A stretch of DNA of 64,000 bases from DTCV01 sp964641155 (GCA_964641155.1 CAZXJO010000001.1:62001-126000), one strand, 5' to 3'. Shown: positions 42,367 to 51,118, counted from the first letter of the stretch. The notes: generated from the sequence alone by a model not told the origin. Program-made: numbers and translations.

Positions 42367-43113
42367 CTAGTGTAGGTCTAAAATGTGCTGGCATCTCTCT
42401 ACCAATGTAACAGACTCACCGTAAATATCTTTGAGTATCTCAATCTTCATAACGTCATTGGGGCTTCCTGCGAAGTACTTACCGCGCCCCAGTAGGATTA
42501 TGTACTTCGATGACTGCAGGAATAGGGCTGGGTCATGCATTGAGACTACAATTAACTTCTCCTTAGATAGGTTCAGGAGGAGGCGTACCAGCTGAGACCT
42601 ACTAGTCACGTCTAAGTTCGAGAGCGGCTCATCTAAAAGCAGTATTGAGTTCCCACTTAGGAGGGCCCTGGCTATGAATGCCTTCTGCCTCTGTCCCCCG
42701 GACAGCTTGCGGATGTCCTTAAACCATAAGTCCTTAGGGATCTCCACTAACTCCAACATATTAGCTACTTCATCCCAGACATCTCCGAGTCCCCGACCAG
42801 CTAGTTCTAAGCCGTATCTGAGGAACTCCCACAGGGACATCGGGAACGAGCTTATGGGATTCAAAGATAGCTGAGGTACGTAACCGACGTACCTACCGGC
42901 TAGTGATGGTGCGCCTGTGAGATCAGTACCGCCTACTAACACCCTACCCCTCAAAGGCTTTATAAACCCTGCAATTGTCTTGAACAACGTTGTCTTACCA
43001 ACCCCGTTAGGACCTATTACCTGTACTAAGGCTGGTGGGCTTAAAGCGATGTTTATGCCCTCTATTAAGGGTGATTGGTAACCTATGGATAGATCCTTAA
43101 TTACTAAGTTCAT
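42367..43113 (-). CDS. ABC transporter ATPase, zinc/manganese type
   Basis: The 248-residue ATPase has Walker A GPNGVGKTTLF near residue 33, signature LSGGQRQKAF near 127 and Walker B ILLLDEPLSN near 149, in the ZnuC/MntB style. It energises import of a divalent metal with the divergent binding protein and permease. I chose ATG at 43111-43113 because the upstream ATG (43138-43140) would sit only a few bases after the TATA box at 43146-43157; the shared promoter then places the start correctly. The binding protein and permease are on the opposite strand. Confidence 0.88.
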   Translation of the reverse strand: MNLVIKDLSIGYQSPLIEGINIALSPPALVQVIGPNGVGKTTLFKTIAGFIKPLRGRVLVGGTDLTGAPSLAGRYVGYVPQLSLNPISSFPMSLWEFLRYGLELAGRGLGDVWDEVANMLELVEIPKDLWFKDIRKLSGGQRQKAFIARALLSGNSILLLDEPLSNLDVTSRSQLVRLLLNLSKEKLIVVSMHDPALFLQSSKYIILLGRGKYFAGSPNDVMKIEILKDIYGESVTLVERCQHILDLH

Positions 43114-43123
43114 ATAAGCTCCA

Positions 43124-43164
43124 TGTGCACATTTCCTCATGAAAGTTTAAATATTTTGTGCACA
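43124..43164. promoter_or_regulatory. Divergent promoter with two TGTGCACA operator-like palindromes
   Basis: Between the ATPase and binding-protein genes a near-palindromic TATA element, TTTAAATATTTT at 43146-43157, can serve both strands. It is flanked by two identical perfect palindromes, TGTGCACA at 43124-43131 and 43157-43164, 33 bases apart from centre to centre, about three helical turns. Each palindrome lies between the TATA box and one gene's likely transcription start, which is where an archaeal repressor would block polymerase. A metal-responsive regulator is the simplest reading; none of the window's proteins is an evident candidate. Confidence 0.65.
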
Positions 43165-43178
43165 CATTAATACCTGCC

Positions 43179-44162
43179 ATGGACGCGGTCGCAGTTAGAA
43201 AATACCTAGCGGTTGCTATAATCATCTTAGCCACAGCATCACATGCAACCTCTGCTGATGTTAGAGGTATTAAGGTTGTAACCACTTTCCAGTACCTGGC
43301 CGATGATGTAAGTCTACTGCTATGTGATGGTGATGAAGTGCGTTCCCTGGTCCCAGCGGGTGTTGACCCCCATGAGTACTCCTTGAGTCCTAAAGATGTC
43401 GAAGTGTTGAGGAGTTCCGATTTAGTGATCTCAACATCGCACACTCACCTAGAGCGTAAGATAGAGGAGTTGAAGATGAGTAACGAGTTAAACGTGTCCC
43501 TCGTAGAGGTCCCCGAGGTGCCTAACATAAGCATACGTAACGTGCCGGGAACTAAGTTAATCAATTACCATGCAGTCACCTACGACCCTGAGAACTACTT
43601 AGCATTCATGAAGACTGTGGCGGAAGAGCTTAGCAGGTTAAGACCTGAGTGCAGTAAGGTATATGAAGAGAAGTTGGGTGAGGTGGTTAGACGTATCAGT
43701 GATGTTAAAAAAGAGGTTGTAGGCGTTAAGGAGTTAACAGCTGTTGGGAGCTCGCCCATGACACAGTACGCTGTTGAGTGGCTGGGTGTTAAGGTAGTTG
43801 CATACCTAGTAGTTAACCCAGAGGTATCCCCTACACCCGGCGATGTGAGCCGTGTTGAGGAACTGATTAGCAGTAGGGCCGTAGACGTCGTTGTGATTGT
43901 TGGGGAAGGATCGACCGCAGACAACGCGTTGGGTGAGCTGGCCTCGAAGTACTCCATACCGGTTCTGAGGGTACCCTCACCCATTGCCTCTGGTTCAACT
44001 ATTGCTAAGCTCGAAGCCCTAACTAAAAGTTTTAGGAACCTTACTTTGAAGGAGGCCGAGGCCGGTCCTGGAGCTGATCATCAAGGCATAACTCTGATAA
44101 CCACGTTCATCTTACTCATCGTTCTAATGATCGCGTTGAGGCGTGTTAAGACTTGGAAATAA
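43179..44162 (+). CDS. Metal-binding substrate-binding protein, membrane-anchored
   Basis: A ZnuA/MntA-type solute-binding protein of about 327 residues. An N-terminal signal segment (KYLAVAIIILATASHATS) is followed by family motifs VPAGVDPHEYSLSPKDVEVL near 63, STSHTHLERK near 90, and the conserved NYHAVTYDPENYLAFM block near 129. Metal-binding histidines sit in DPHEY, HTH and NYHAVTY. At the C-terminus a hydrophobic helix (GITLITTFILLIVLMIAL) may anchor it in the membrane instead of a lipobox. The ATG at 43179 fits the shared promoter; GTG at 43158 lies inside the operator. The stop overlaps the permease start. Confidence 0.85.
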   Translation: MDAVAVRKYLAVAIIILATASHATSADVRGIKVVTTFQYLADDVSLLLCDGDEVRSLVPAGVDPHEYSLSPKDVEVLRSSDLVISTSHTHLERKIEELKMSNELNVSLVEVPEVPNISIRNVPGTKLINYHAVTYDPENYLAFMKTVAEELSRLRPECSKVYEEKLGEVVRRISDVKKEVVGVKELTAVGSSPMTQYAVEWLGVKVVAYLVVNPEVSPTPGDVSRVEELISSRAVDVVVIVGEGSTADNALGELASKYSIPVLRVPSPIASGSTIAKLEALTKSFRNLTLKEAEAGPGADHQGITLITTFILLIVLMIALRRVKTWK

Positions 44163-44965
44163 TTCAATTACTATTCCTTAGGTGGTTCTTGACAATCATA
44201 ACGTCTTCGCTTATTTACGGTAACTTAAGCGTCTTAGTCTCAGCGCGGAGGCTTTACTTCCTAGCGGGTGCGGCTCCACATTCAGCATTACTGGCCGCAG
44301 TCATCGCGGTAGTCCTAAGCAACATTGTTGGATTGCTTAACGACCTCCTATGGTCCATCGTTGTAGGTTGCCTGTTAATGACTGCGGTCGGACACTTCAT
44401 CCGTAAAGGATATGATAGCGATGTTGTTACCTCAATATACGTTGCTTTAACCGCCTCCGCTTCAGTGGTGGTGATGAGTCACGTTCTAACAACCTTCAGA
44501 CTCAGCTACAGCTTGTGGAGCATTATCTTAGGCGACCCCCTCTTAACAACTTGGGCCGAGTTAATCCCAACATCACTGCTAGCCCTACTAACTACTGCCC
44601 TAACGGTTGCAAGCCTTAAATACCACGTGTATGCCGGGGTAGACCCAGATTATGTTAGGTTGGTGAGTAAGCGTGGGTGGTTACACGACTACACACTCTT
44701 CATCCTACTCGGCGTTACCTCAGTAGCTCTAATTAAGGTCACTGGCTTCATACTTCAGCACGTACTCATACTACTCCCATCCATTACCGCTTCCAAGCTA
44801 ACTGAAAGCAGTGGAGGGGCGTATCTAACGGCCGTAGCCGTGAGTGTCTTAGCTGGCATCTTAGGTCTTGAGGCAGCCATCCTATTCAACGTCTCTCCGT
44901 CAGGTATGGTGGGGGCCGTACTCATCGCAGCTTACATCATCAGCATTGGTTTAAGTAAGATTTGA
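44153..44965 (+). CDS. ABC transporter permease, zinc/manganese type
   Basis: A 270-residue membrane protein with about eight hydrophobic segments, in the ZnuB/MntC (ABC-3) family. It begins with LLFLRWFLTIITSSLIYGNLS and contains the conserved GAAPHSALLAAV loop near residue 39 and the LLPSITASKLTESS near 200 typical of ABC-3 permeases. It starts with TTG at 44153, overlapping the last bases of the binding-protein gene, so translation is coupled. With the ATPase on the other strand it completes a metal importer. Confidence 0.85.
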   Translation: MEIIQLLFLRWFLTIITSSLIYGNLSVLVSARRLYFLAGAAPHSALLAAVIAVVLSNIVGLLNDLLWSIVVGCLLMTAVGHFIRKGYDSDVVTSIYVALTASASVVVMSHVLTTFRLSYSLWSIILGDPLLTTWAELIPTSLLALLTTALTVASLKYHVYAGVDPDYVRLVSKRGWLHDYTLFILLGVTSVALIKVTGFILQHVLILLPSITASKLTESSGGAYLTAVAVSVLAGILGLEAAILFNVSPSGMVGAVLIAAYIISIGLSKI

Positions 44966-44970
44966 GGGAC

Positions 44971-45900
44971 TTAGGTCACCTTACTTATTAGGTAAGCAGA
45001 AATGATTGGTAAGACTATCGAAGCATCTGAATAAACAACTACATGCCTACCTGACTCCTTCACCTTACCCCAACTTATGGCTTCCTTAGTCCTAGCACCG
45101 CTTAAACTACCATCCCACTCAGCAGCTGTTGTTATGTAGACCGCGTAGTCCAGGCCGTCCTTAAACTGATTCCACCAGAGAGTGTGGTGCTTACTAATAC
45201 CTCCCCCAATCACCAACGCCCCAGACTTCTTAGACGTGAAGACCTTATCCGATAGCTCCTTCATGTCCTTAAATAGGTCTAACTCAAACTTAACGAACTG
45301 CGACTGAATGAAGAGCGCTGTGCCGAAGGCCCCGTCAACTATCCCTGGAACGTAAATAGGTACCCCAGCCCTGGAAGCATTGCCTAGTATTGAGTTAGTA
45401 TCGCTAATTCTTAACCCGGCCTCATACAGTAACTCCCTAACACCCCACCTACTCTTAATCCTAACTAGCTCGTCTAAGAGCTGCCTGACGAAATCCTCTA
45501 CGGGTTTCCCATAATCTGACTGATGCACGAAGACGTTCCCGATCCTGTGGTAGCCTAACCTCCTCAGCTCCACGTCGTCTACGTCAAAGGAGCCCCTTAG
45601 GTACTTACCACCCATTGCCTTGGCTACGTCGTGGTCGATGGTACCGCATGTCGTTACGACTACGTTGAATATCTTACTCGAGATCAGCTGAGCTATTAAT
45701 CCCCTCAACCCGGTTGCAACTAAGTTCCCCGTGAAGGAGATGAACCTCAGGTCCGATTCTCTGATCATCTCCTCCAGTATCTTAATTGCTTCGTAGAGAT
45801 GGGCAGCCCCAAAACCGTGGATGCCGCCGTAGAGTTCTACCAGCTCACTTAAACTAATGTTGGGTGAAACCCTAACGTCCTTAACGGGTTCTAACTGCAT
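44971..45900 (-). CDS. dys: Deoxyhypusine synthase
   Basis: Deoxyhypusine synthase uses spermidine and NAD to modify the lysine of aIF5A. The 309-residue protein has the NAD-binding SFTGNLVATGLRG near residue 54, TTCGTIDHD near 83, VPGIVDGAFGT near 188, and the active-site lysine in GGGISKHHTLWWNQFKDGLDYA near 252, followed by DGSLSGARTKEAISWGK. The substrate protein aIF5A is encoded at 15701-16093 in the same window. It starts one base past the HisRS stop and is third in the splicing endonuclease-HisRS-DHS operon. Confidence 0.95.
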   Translation of the reverse strand: MQLEPVKDVRVSPNISLSELVELYGGIHGFGAAHLYEAIKILEEMIRESDLRFISFTGNLVATGLRGLIAQLISSKIFNVVVTTCGTIDHDVAKAMGGKYLRGSFDVDDVELRRLGYHRIGNVFVHQSDYGKPVEDFVRQLLDELVRIKSRWGVRELLYEAGLRISDTNSILGNASRAGVPIYVPGIVDGAFGTALFIQSQFVKFELDLFKDMKELSDKVFTSKKSGALVIGGGISKHHTLWWNQFKDGLDYAVYITTAAEWDGSLSGARTKEAISWGKVKESGRHVVVYSDASIVLPIISAYLISKVT

Positions 45901-47178
45901 TCAATGCTCACCCAACCGATGCAGTTCGGATAAGCTGAGCTCGCCCTGCCACTTGGTGATCAGGTTCTTGACGGTCACCTTTGACTGCCTAAGTTCTTTC
46001 TCACCTATGAGTACTACGTATTTGTAGCCCTTCCTGCTTGCGAGCCCGAGCACGTCCCCCAACTTACCCTTAGTAGTGAATCTCACGTTCGTGGGGTAGC
46101 CAGCACCCCTTAAAGTGCTTGCGACCTTGTCCACGTAGGTGTAGTCCTCAATCAAGGATATCAGCATGACCTTATCATCGTCGACCAACTTATCGGCGAG
46201 CCCCAAACCCTTAAGGGCTAGGTACGTTCTCTCAACGCCTAAGGCAAAACCTGTTGAGGGTGTTGGCGGACCTCCGTACATCTCAGCTAGATTGTCGTAC
46301 CTACCGCCGCCTCCGATGCTTATGTTCAGATTTGGTACTATGACCTCGAAAATGAGTCCGGTATAGTAGGCCAGACCCCTAGCGAAACTTAGGTCTATCA
46401 CTGCCCTACCAACGTTTAACGAGTTCATCAGTGAGACAACATCGTACAACCTCTTAATCCTCTCCCTTACCTCGTCAGGTATTCTTAACCCCTTAGTCGC
46501 ATCAATCAACTCATCAGGTGATTCTGTCCTCACCTTGGTTAACTCGTTAAATAGTTGTAGGTCAGCCTTATCGTACCTGCTTATTAACTCAGCAGCTTTG
46601 TCATACATCTTCTTATCCATGTAGTGGAGTGTTAAGTCCTGAGACTCCTCGTCCACACCCCATGACGTGAAGAGACTCCTCAATATACCGACATCGCTTA
46701 TCTTTATTGTGTATTCGACTAGCCCTAAGGACCTGTAATAATCTCTCAGTATTAAAAACAGCTCTAAGTCTGAGTACAGGCTATTATCACCTATTAACTC
46801 AACCCCCATCTGGTAGAACTCCCTATACCTCCCTAGCTGAGGTTCTTCGTACCTGAACGCGTTACCTACGTAGAAGAGTTTAATTGGTTTGGGTTCGGCA
46901 AGCAGTGACCTAATGTACATCCTCACAACACTGGCTGTGAGCTCAGGCCTTAGGCATACTTCCCTACCGGCCTTATCCCTGAAGACATACATTGACCTAC
47001 TGATTTCAGGGCCGGACTTAACTGCGAATAGCTCGAACGACTCCACCGTGGGTGGGATTACTTCGCTGTAGCCGTAGGAATTAACGACTTCTATGAAGCG
47101 CTCTATTACGGCTCTAAGGAACTCCGACTCAGGGGGGAGTACGTCCCTGAAACCTCTTACTGGCTCAACCCTGAACAC
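45901..47178 (-). CDS. hisS: Histidyl-tRNA synthetase
   Basis: The 425-residue class II synthetase charges tRNA-His. Visible class II motifs are PVRGFRDVLPPES at the N-terminus, motif 2 FYVGNAFRYEEPQLGRYREFYQMG near 103, histidine-binding LAYYTGLIFEV near 265 and motif 3 GFALGVERTYLAL near 306. The C-terminal anticodon domain follows. It starts with GTG at 47178, overlapping the preceding gene's stop (TAGTG), and is separated from dys by no bases. Confidence 0.96.
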   Translation of the reverse strand: MFRVEPVRGFRDVLPPESEFLRAVIERFIEVVNSYGYSEVIPPTVESFELFAVKSGPEISRSMYVFRDKAGREVCLRPELTASVVRMYIRSLLAEPKPIKLFYVGNAFRYEEPQLGRYREFYQMGVELIGDNSLYSDLELFLILRDYYRSLGLVEYTIKISDVGILRSLFTSWGVDEESQDLTLHYMDKKMYDKAAELISRYDKADLQLFNELTKVRTESPDELIDATKGLRIPDEVRERIKRLYDVVSLMNSLNVGRAVIDLSFARGLAYYTGLIFEVIVPNLNISIGGGGRYDNLAEMYGGPPTPSTGFALGVERTYLALKGLGLADKLVDDDKVMLISLIEDYTYVDKVASTLRGAGYPTNVRFTTKGKLGDVLGLASRKGYKYVVLIGEKELRQSKVTVKNLITKWQGELSLSELHRLGEH

Positions 47179-47690
47179 TACACGATCACTTCCTTCAGAT
47201 CTTGGGCCCTGACACTGAGTAACTCGTAGTAGGTTACATCACCATGGGCGTCCACGATAGCTATTACTGGTTCATATTCCTTGGAAAGTGCTGATGAGAG
47301 CCAGCTCACAAGTTCGTTAGGGGTCACAGGTGAGTTCTCCTCAGTTACGTAGACTAAGTACCTACCATCGCATTCGAATATTAGGGAGTTATCCGAGAAG
47401 CCTGCCTTAGCCTTCCTACCCCTCTCCCTCAAATCGCATAGGACAACGAACTTGATCCAGTCGTTAGGGTTTCTGGAGTACTTATTAAACAGTTCATCGA
47501 TGGTTATTTCCTTACCATCAACCACTAACCTACCTAAATTCTTGTAAATTATGTAGGCAACCTCCGATGTGTCCAATACCACGACGCCTGAGGACTTGAT
47601 ATAGTTGCCTAGGTTTAACTCCCTAACCTCATCTAAGCCGTCAGACACTACGAACTTTCCATCTCTTAAGTGGATGTTCAGCACCTGCAA
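47178..47690 (-). CDS. endA: tRNA-splicing endonuclease structural (beta) subunit
   Basis: The 170-residue protein has the endonuclease fold and C-terminal block ENSPVTPNELVSWLSSALSKEYEPVIAIVDAHGDVTYYEL typical of archaeal EndA, in pieces near residues 118-160. The catalytic residues are missing: where the active subunit has an RGY... tyrosine, a catalytic histidine in (H)xxYLV and a lysine, this protein has RGRKAKAGF, CDGRYLVYV and SKEYEP. It is thus the non-catalytic partner of the crenarchaeal alpha2-beta2 enzyme, which recognises the relaxed introns seen in this window's tRNAs. The catalytic subunit lies elsewhere. Confidence 0.78.
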   Translation of the reverse strand: MQVLNIHLRDGKFVVSDGLDEVRELNLGNYIKSSGVVVLDTSEVAYIIYKNLGRLVVDGKEITIDELFNKYSRNPNDWIKFVVLCDLRERGRKAKAGFSDNSLIFECDGRYLVYVTEENSPVTPNELVSWLSSALSKEYEPVIAIVDAHGDVTYYELLSVRAQDLKEVIV

Positions 47691-47761
47691 ACCACCTAAT
47701 CATATGATCGAATTTGTCAAGCTTATAACTCTGTGTTGAGAGCCATTAACTAGGTGAGGGA

Positions 47762-48802
47762 GTGGAAGTAAGGGCTATTGGGTGGGTCAATGGCAAGGTG
47801 AGGTGGTTGAACACCATGCTGCTACCGCATGAGGAGGTCTACATCGAGTCCTCCGACTATGAGAGGGTTGCGTTAGCTATAGAGAGGATGGAAATAAGGG
47901 GGGCTCCAGCGATAGGTGTTGCAGCCGCTCTCGGAGTGGCTTTAGCCGCGTATAACTACGGCGGAAACAAATTAGATGAGTTTAAGCTGTTCCTGACCAA
48001 CGTGATAAGCAGGTTCGCTAGGACGAGACCCACCGCAGTCAACCTCTTCTGGGCTTTGGAGAGGGTTAAGTCGTTAGTACATAACCACTCGGGGAGTGTT
48101 GAAGACCTTAAAGAGTTGCTGATTAAGGAGGCGATGAAAATCTACGAGGAGGACGTGGATGTTAACAGGAGGATAGGTATTAACGGGTCGAAGTACTTGG
48201 ATGACGGTGATGTGGTACTCACCCACTGCAACGCAGGTGCGTTAGCCACCGCCGGGTACGGAACGGCCTTAGGTGTTATCAGGGCTGCATGGTACTCAGG
48301 GAAGAAGGTGAGGGTTATCGCTACGGAGACGAGGCCTGTGCTGCAAGGTGCTAGGCTAACGGTGTGGGAGTTAGCTAAGGAGGGGATCCCAGTAAAGTTA
48401 ATTACGGATAACATGGTTGGATATGTCATGAGTAAGGGTTTAGTGAATAAGGTAATTGTCGGTGCTGACAGAATTCTACTGTCAGGACATGTGATTAATA
48501 AGATAGGCACTTACACCATTTCCGTCTTAGCCCAGAGACATGGAGTACCTTTCCTGGTGGCTGCTCCCAGATCTACTGTAGACCCAGTTACGAGGGTCGA
48601 GGATGTGGTGATCGAGGAAAGGGATCCGAACGAGGTTAGGTACGTACTTGGTAAGACATTAATCACCTTACCGGATGTCGATGTAATGAACCCTGCGTTC
48701 GATATAACCCCGCCAGAACTGATATCAGCCATAATAACTGAGGACGGAGTTGCTGAGAAACCCGTGAACGTTAATTTACCCAAGATTTTGGGCAAACTTT
48801 GA
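47762..48802 (+). CDS. mtnA: Methylthioribose-1-phosphate isomerase-like enzyme (MtnA)
   Basis: A 346-residue protein of the aIF2B/MtnA family. The family blocks are VRWLNTMLLPHEEVY near residue 13, RGAPAIGVAAALG near 43, the catalytic cysteine in THCNAGALATAGYGTALGV near 155 and the aspartate in VGADRI near 235, and ETRPVLQGARLTVWEL near 190. MtnA isomerises 5-methylthioribose-1-phosphate to the ribulose form in methionine salvage. Related archaeal enzymes act on ribose-1,5-bisphosphate, but the motifs here favour MtnA. The gene starts with GTG at 47762 and is followed after 14 bases by queC. Confidence 0.82.
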   Translation: MEVRAIGWVNGKVRWLNTMLLPHEEVYIESSDYERVALAIERMEIRGAPAIGVAAALGVALAAYNYGGNKLDEFKLFLTNVISRFARTRPTAVNLFWALERVKSLVHNHSGSVEDLKELLIKEAMKIYEEDVDVNRRIGINGSKYLDDGDVVLTHCNAGALATAGYGTALGVIRAAWYSGKKVRVIATETRPVLQGARLTVWELAKEGIPVKLITDNMVGYVMSKGLVNKVIVGADRILLSGHVINKIGTYTISVLAQRHGVPFLVAAPRSTVDPVTRVEDVVIEERDPNEVRYVLGKTLITLPDVDVMNPAFDITPPELISAIITEDGVAEKPVNVNLPKILGKL

Positions 48803-48816
48803 CCGAGGATGGCTGC

Positions 48817-49626
48817 ATGAGCGGGTCAGTAGTTGCGGTGATGAGTGGGGGTATAGACAGCACCTCCTACCTGGCTCAGTGGCTATCTAGAGGGTATACC
48901 GCACACGTGCTTACTTACAATTACGGACAGAAAGGCAGCAAAGAAATTGAAGTTGCTAAGCGATTAGTCAGCGAGATGGGTAAGATGAACATTAAAGGTA
49001 GGATAGCTGAGTTTAGGGTCATAGACCTCTCATTCATGAAGGAACTCTGGAAAGGGACCCAACTAACCGATGATGTTGTGGGGGTCGAGTCACGCTACGA
49101 AGCAACGGTGGTGGTACCGATAAGGAACGTTGTGCTGTTATCAATAGCCACAGCCTACGCCTACACAATAAATGCTGACTACGTCATCTACGGTGCGCAT
49201 TACGACGACGCACTACCGAGGGATGATACTGGGGAGCCCAAGTACCCGGACTGCTCACCGGAATGCATTGAGTCACTGCAGGCAGCCTTCAGGATATGTC
49301 ACTTCAGGGGTCAAAGGAGGATTGAGATCTGGAGCCCGAGCCGTGAAGGTTTAAGTAAGTCTGAAAACCTGCGGAGAGGTTATGAAGTGCTCGGGAACTT
49401 AATCTACGGTACTTGGAGCTGCTACTTAAGCGGTGACCACCACTGCGGCAGATGTGAGAGCTGCGTTAACAGGCATGAAGCATTCATTAAGGCAGGCATC
49501 CCCGACTGCACGACCTACGAGGTATATCCTAAGATATCACCCGACGATGAATCCCTCGTAATCGGCGGCGGTTACGTAAGTAAGGCATGTATTGAACCGA
49601 CGAGGAGCGGTAAGCACGCGCGCTAG
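48817..49626 (+). CDS. queC: 7-cyano-7-deazaguanine synthase QueC
   Basis: QueC makes preQ0, the precursor of archaeosine at tRNA position 15, from 7-carboxy-7-deazaguanine with ATP and ammonia. The 269-residue protein has the PP-loop SGGIDSTSYL near residue 9, the conserved VVPIRNVVLLSIATAYAY near 94, GAHYDDALPR near 118 and a C-terminal zinc site CYLSGDHHCGRCESC near 198-213. I chose ATG at 48817 (GAGG upstream); a TTG at 48799 would overlap the mtnA stop. No other archaeosine gene is visible in the window. Confidence 0.9.
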   Translation: MSGSVVAVMSGGIDSTSYLAQWLSRGYTAHVLTYNYGQKGSKEIEVAKRLVSEMGKMNIKGRIAEFRVIDLSFMKELWKGTQLTDDVVGVESRYEATVVVPIRNVVLLSIATAYAYTINADYVIYGAHYDDALPRDDTGEPKYPDCSPECIESLQAAFRICHFRGQRRIEIWSPSREGLSKSENLRRGYEVLGNLIYGTWSCYLSGDHHCGRCESCVNRHEAFIKAGIPDCTTYEVYPKISPDDESLVIGGGYVSKACIEPTRSGKHAR

Positions 49627-49666
49627 CTTTATTTGGTCCCCTTTTCATGATCTCAAGGATGTGGAT

Positions 49667-50296
49667 ATGTCGGAAATAATTAATTATGTAAAGTCCATAG
49701 ATGAGATCCTTAAGTCCAAGGACGCCGTTAGGGAACACTTGATAAGGACCATAAGGGATATAACACGTGAATCAAGCCTGGCCATCACGTACGTACACCT
49801 AGGTAGGGTGGGTGAGGCTGAGGAAGTTCTGAGCAAGTTAAGGGCCAAGTTGAGCGAGTTAGATGCTGAACTATCCCCACACCCCGAACTTAAGTACTCT
49901 AACCTGTATCTAACAGCCCTCACGGAATACGTCGAAGCAGTTCAATTCCTGAACATAGTGAAGTTTAAGAAGTTGAGTTCCCCGGACGAACTAGGAGTCC
50001 ACTACATACCATACCTGCAAGGAATCCTGGACCTGGTAGGGGAGCTTAAGAGATACGCCCTAGAGCTTATCAGTTCTGGGACGGTGAGTGATGCCTGGGA
50101 CTACTTCAACATAGCGAACAATATATACGAAGCCGTTAAGACCTTGGACTACCCGGAGGCATTAATACCTGGAGTGAGGCATAAGGTAGACGTTATGAAG
50201 AAGGTCTTAGAGGACTTGAGGGAGTTCTTAGTGGATGTGGAACTACGTACTAAGCTCATGGACGCTATTAAGAGAGCACTTGTGCATAGCAGGTAG
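49667..50296 (+). CDS. Translin-family protein
   Basis: The 209-residue protein is all helical and matches archaeal translin: the N-terminal VREHLIRTIRDITRESSLAI, LGRVGEAEEVLSKL, a basic and acidic middle and the C-terminal DAWDYFNIANNIYEAVKTLDYPEA block near 146. Translin binds RNA and single-stranded DNA and forms ring-shaped octamers; its archaeal role is poorly known. ATG at 49667 is preceded by GGATATG. It overlaps neither queC nor the tRNA-Tyr gene that converges 23 bases beyond its stop. Confidence 0.85.
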   Translation: MSEIINYVKSIDEILKSKDAVREHLIRTIRDITRESSLAITYVHLGRVGEAEEVLSKLRAKLSELDAELSPHPELKYSNLYLTALTEYVEAVQFLNIVKFKKLSSPDELGVHYIPYLQGILDLVGELKRYALELISSGTVSDAWDYFNIANNIYEAVKTLDYPEALIPGVRHKVDVMKKVLEDLREFLVDVELRTKLMDAIKRALVHSR

Positions 50297-50319
50297 TGTA
50301 CCGTTTTGAGCTAGCGAAG

Positions 50320-50406
50320 TCCCGCCGGGGGGATTCGAACCCCCGACCACCCGGTAACCGCGCCCCCACACTACAGCCGGGCGCTCTACCGCTGAGCTAC
50401 GGCGGG
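50320..50406 (-). tRNA. tRNA-Tyr (GTA) with one intron
   Basis: Minus-strand cloverleaf: acceptor CCCGCCG with CGGCGGG (C1-G72 as expected of archaeal tRNA-Tyr), D arm GCTC-AGCGGTA-GAGC, anticodon stem CCCGG with CCGGG, loop CTGTAG-A, T arm GGGGG-TTCGAAT-CCCCC, discriminator A. A 15-base intron (TGTGGGGGCGCGGTT) interrupts the loop after position 37, the canonical site. Anticodon GTA. No encoded CCA. TATA-like AAAATTTATAAATTT at 50436-50450 lies about 37 bases upstream. Confidence 0.92.
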
Positions 50407-50435
50407 GTGTGAGACCGTTAGAATACTTAGACCTC

Positions 50436-50450
50436 AAATTTATAAATTTT
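50436..50450 (-). promoter_or_regulatory. TATA box of tRNA-Tyr
   Basis: AAATTTATAAATTTT on the plus strand is palindromic and reads AAAATTTATAAATTT for the minus-strand tRNA-Tyr gene 37 bases away. The downstream plus-strand gene has its own TATA at about 50537-50547 (CTTAAATACT). Confidence 0.5.
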
Positions 50451-50614
50451 CCATACCCCCAACGGTGAAGTTGCTGGGAACGCCGGTTCCGACCGATCCT
50501 CGTAATCAATTATAACTAATTGATTAGGGGTAAGTTACTTAAATACTTGCTCGGACAAGATTTTATGAGGGTACTATCATCTTTAAGAGGAAATCTGATA
50601 GCAGGTACGACTTA

Positions 50615-51118
50615 GTGAAGCTACTGCACTACCTTAAGCTAGGGTACGGCAGGACGAACTTCCTGCTTTCCAAGGTTACCTCTAAGGTCGAGGCAATGGG
50701 ATCTAAGCTGCAGAGCTCCGAAAACCCTGAGGTGAGGAGGTCGTTAGTTAAGGAGTTGGAGAGCCTGCGACTGCTAACCCGCTCCCTAGCTAAGATGTCG
50801 GCAATCCTGGAAGTCCTAATCATTAGGGTTGAAACCCTAACACTCCTCAGCCTCACTGCTAAGGACTTAGCCGTAATTAAGGGAGTGGTACAGGAGTTGA
50901 AGAAGTACTCGTTCAACATACCGGAACTCTCAATAATTATTGAGGACATAGATGATAAGGTTAATGACTTAATCCGCGAGACTAGGGGGAACTTTAACGA
51001 GTCAAGCGTCAGTGCAGTCGTCGGCGAGGATGTGAGGAAGGTGATTGGTGAGGCGGAACTGATCGCGGATTCAAAACTTAAGGATTTAGGACTGCACTCG
51101 GGTCAGGTTAGGACTTAA
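50615..51118 (+). CDS. ESCRT-III/CdvB-like coiled-coil protein
   Basis: The 167-residue protein resembles archaeal ESCRT-III (CdvB) in its helix and leucine pattern: VRRSLVKELESLRLLTRSLAKMSAILEVLIIRVETL in pieces around residues 40-75, then VVQELKKYSFNIPELSIIIEDIDDKVNDL. It lacks a recognisable MIT-interacting motif and winged helix, like the short CdvB paralogues. CdvB polymers constrict the division neck or remodel membranes in crenarchaea. The GTG at 50615 is the first usual start, but the upstream frame reads IIFKRKSDSRYDLVKLLHYLK and looks like a true N-terminus; the likely TSS near 50569 agrees. An ATG at 50565 is out of frame. Confidence 0.6.
   Translation: MKLLHYLKLGYGRTNFLLSKVTSKVEAMGSKLQSSENPEVRRSLVKELESLRLLTRSLAKMSAILEVLIIRVETLTLLSLTAKDLAVIKGVVQELKKYSFNIPELSIIIEDIDDKVNDLIRETRGNFNESSVSAVVGEDVRKVIGEAELIADSKLKDLGLHSGQVRT

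Noticed and set aside
47178..47690. A catalytic splicing endonuclease
   Set aside because: The tyrosine and histidine positions of the active site are not conserved, so it is more likely the structural subunit.
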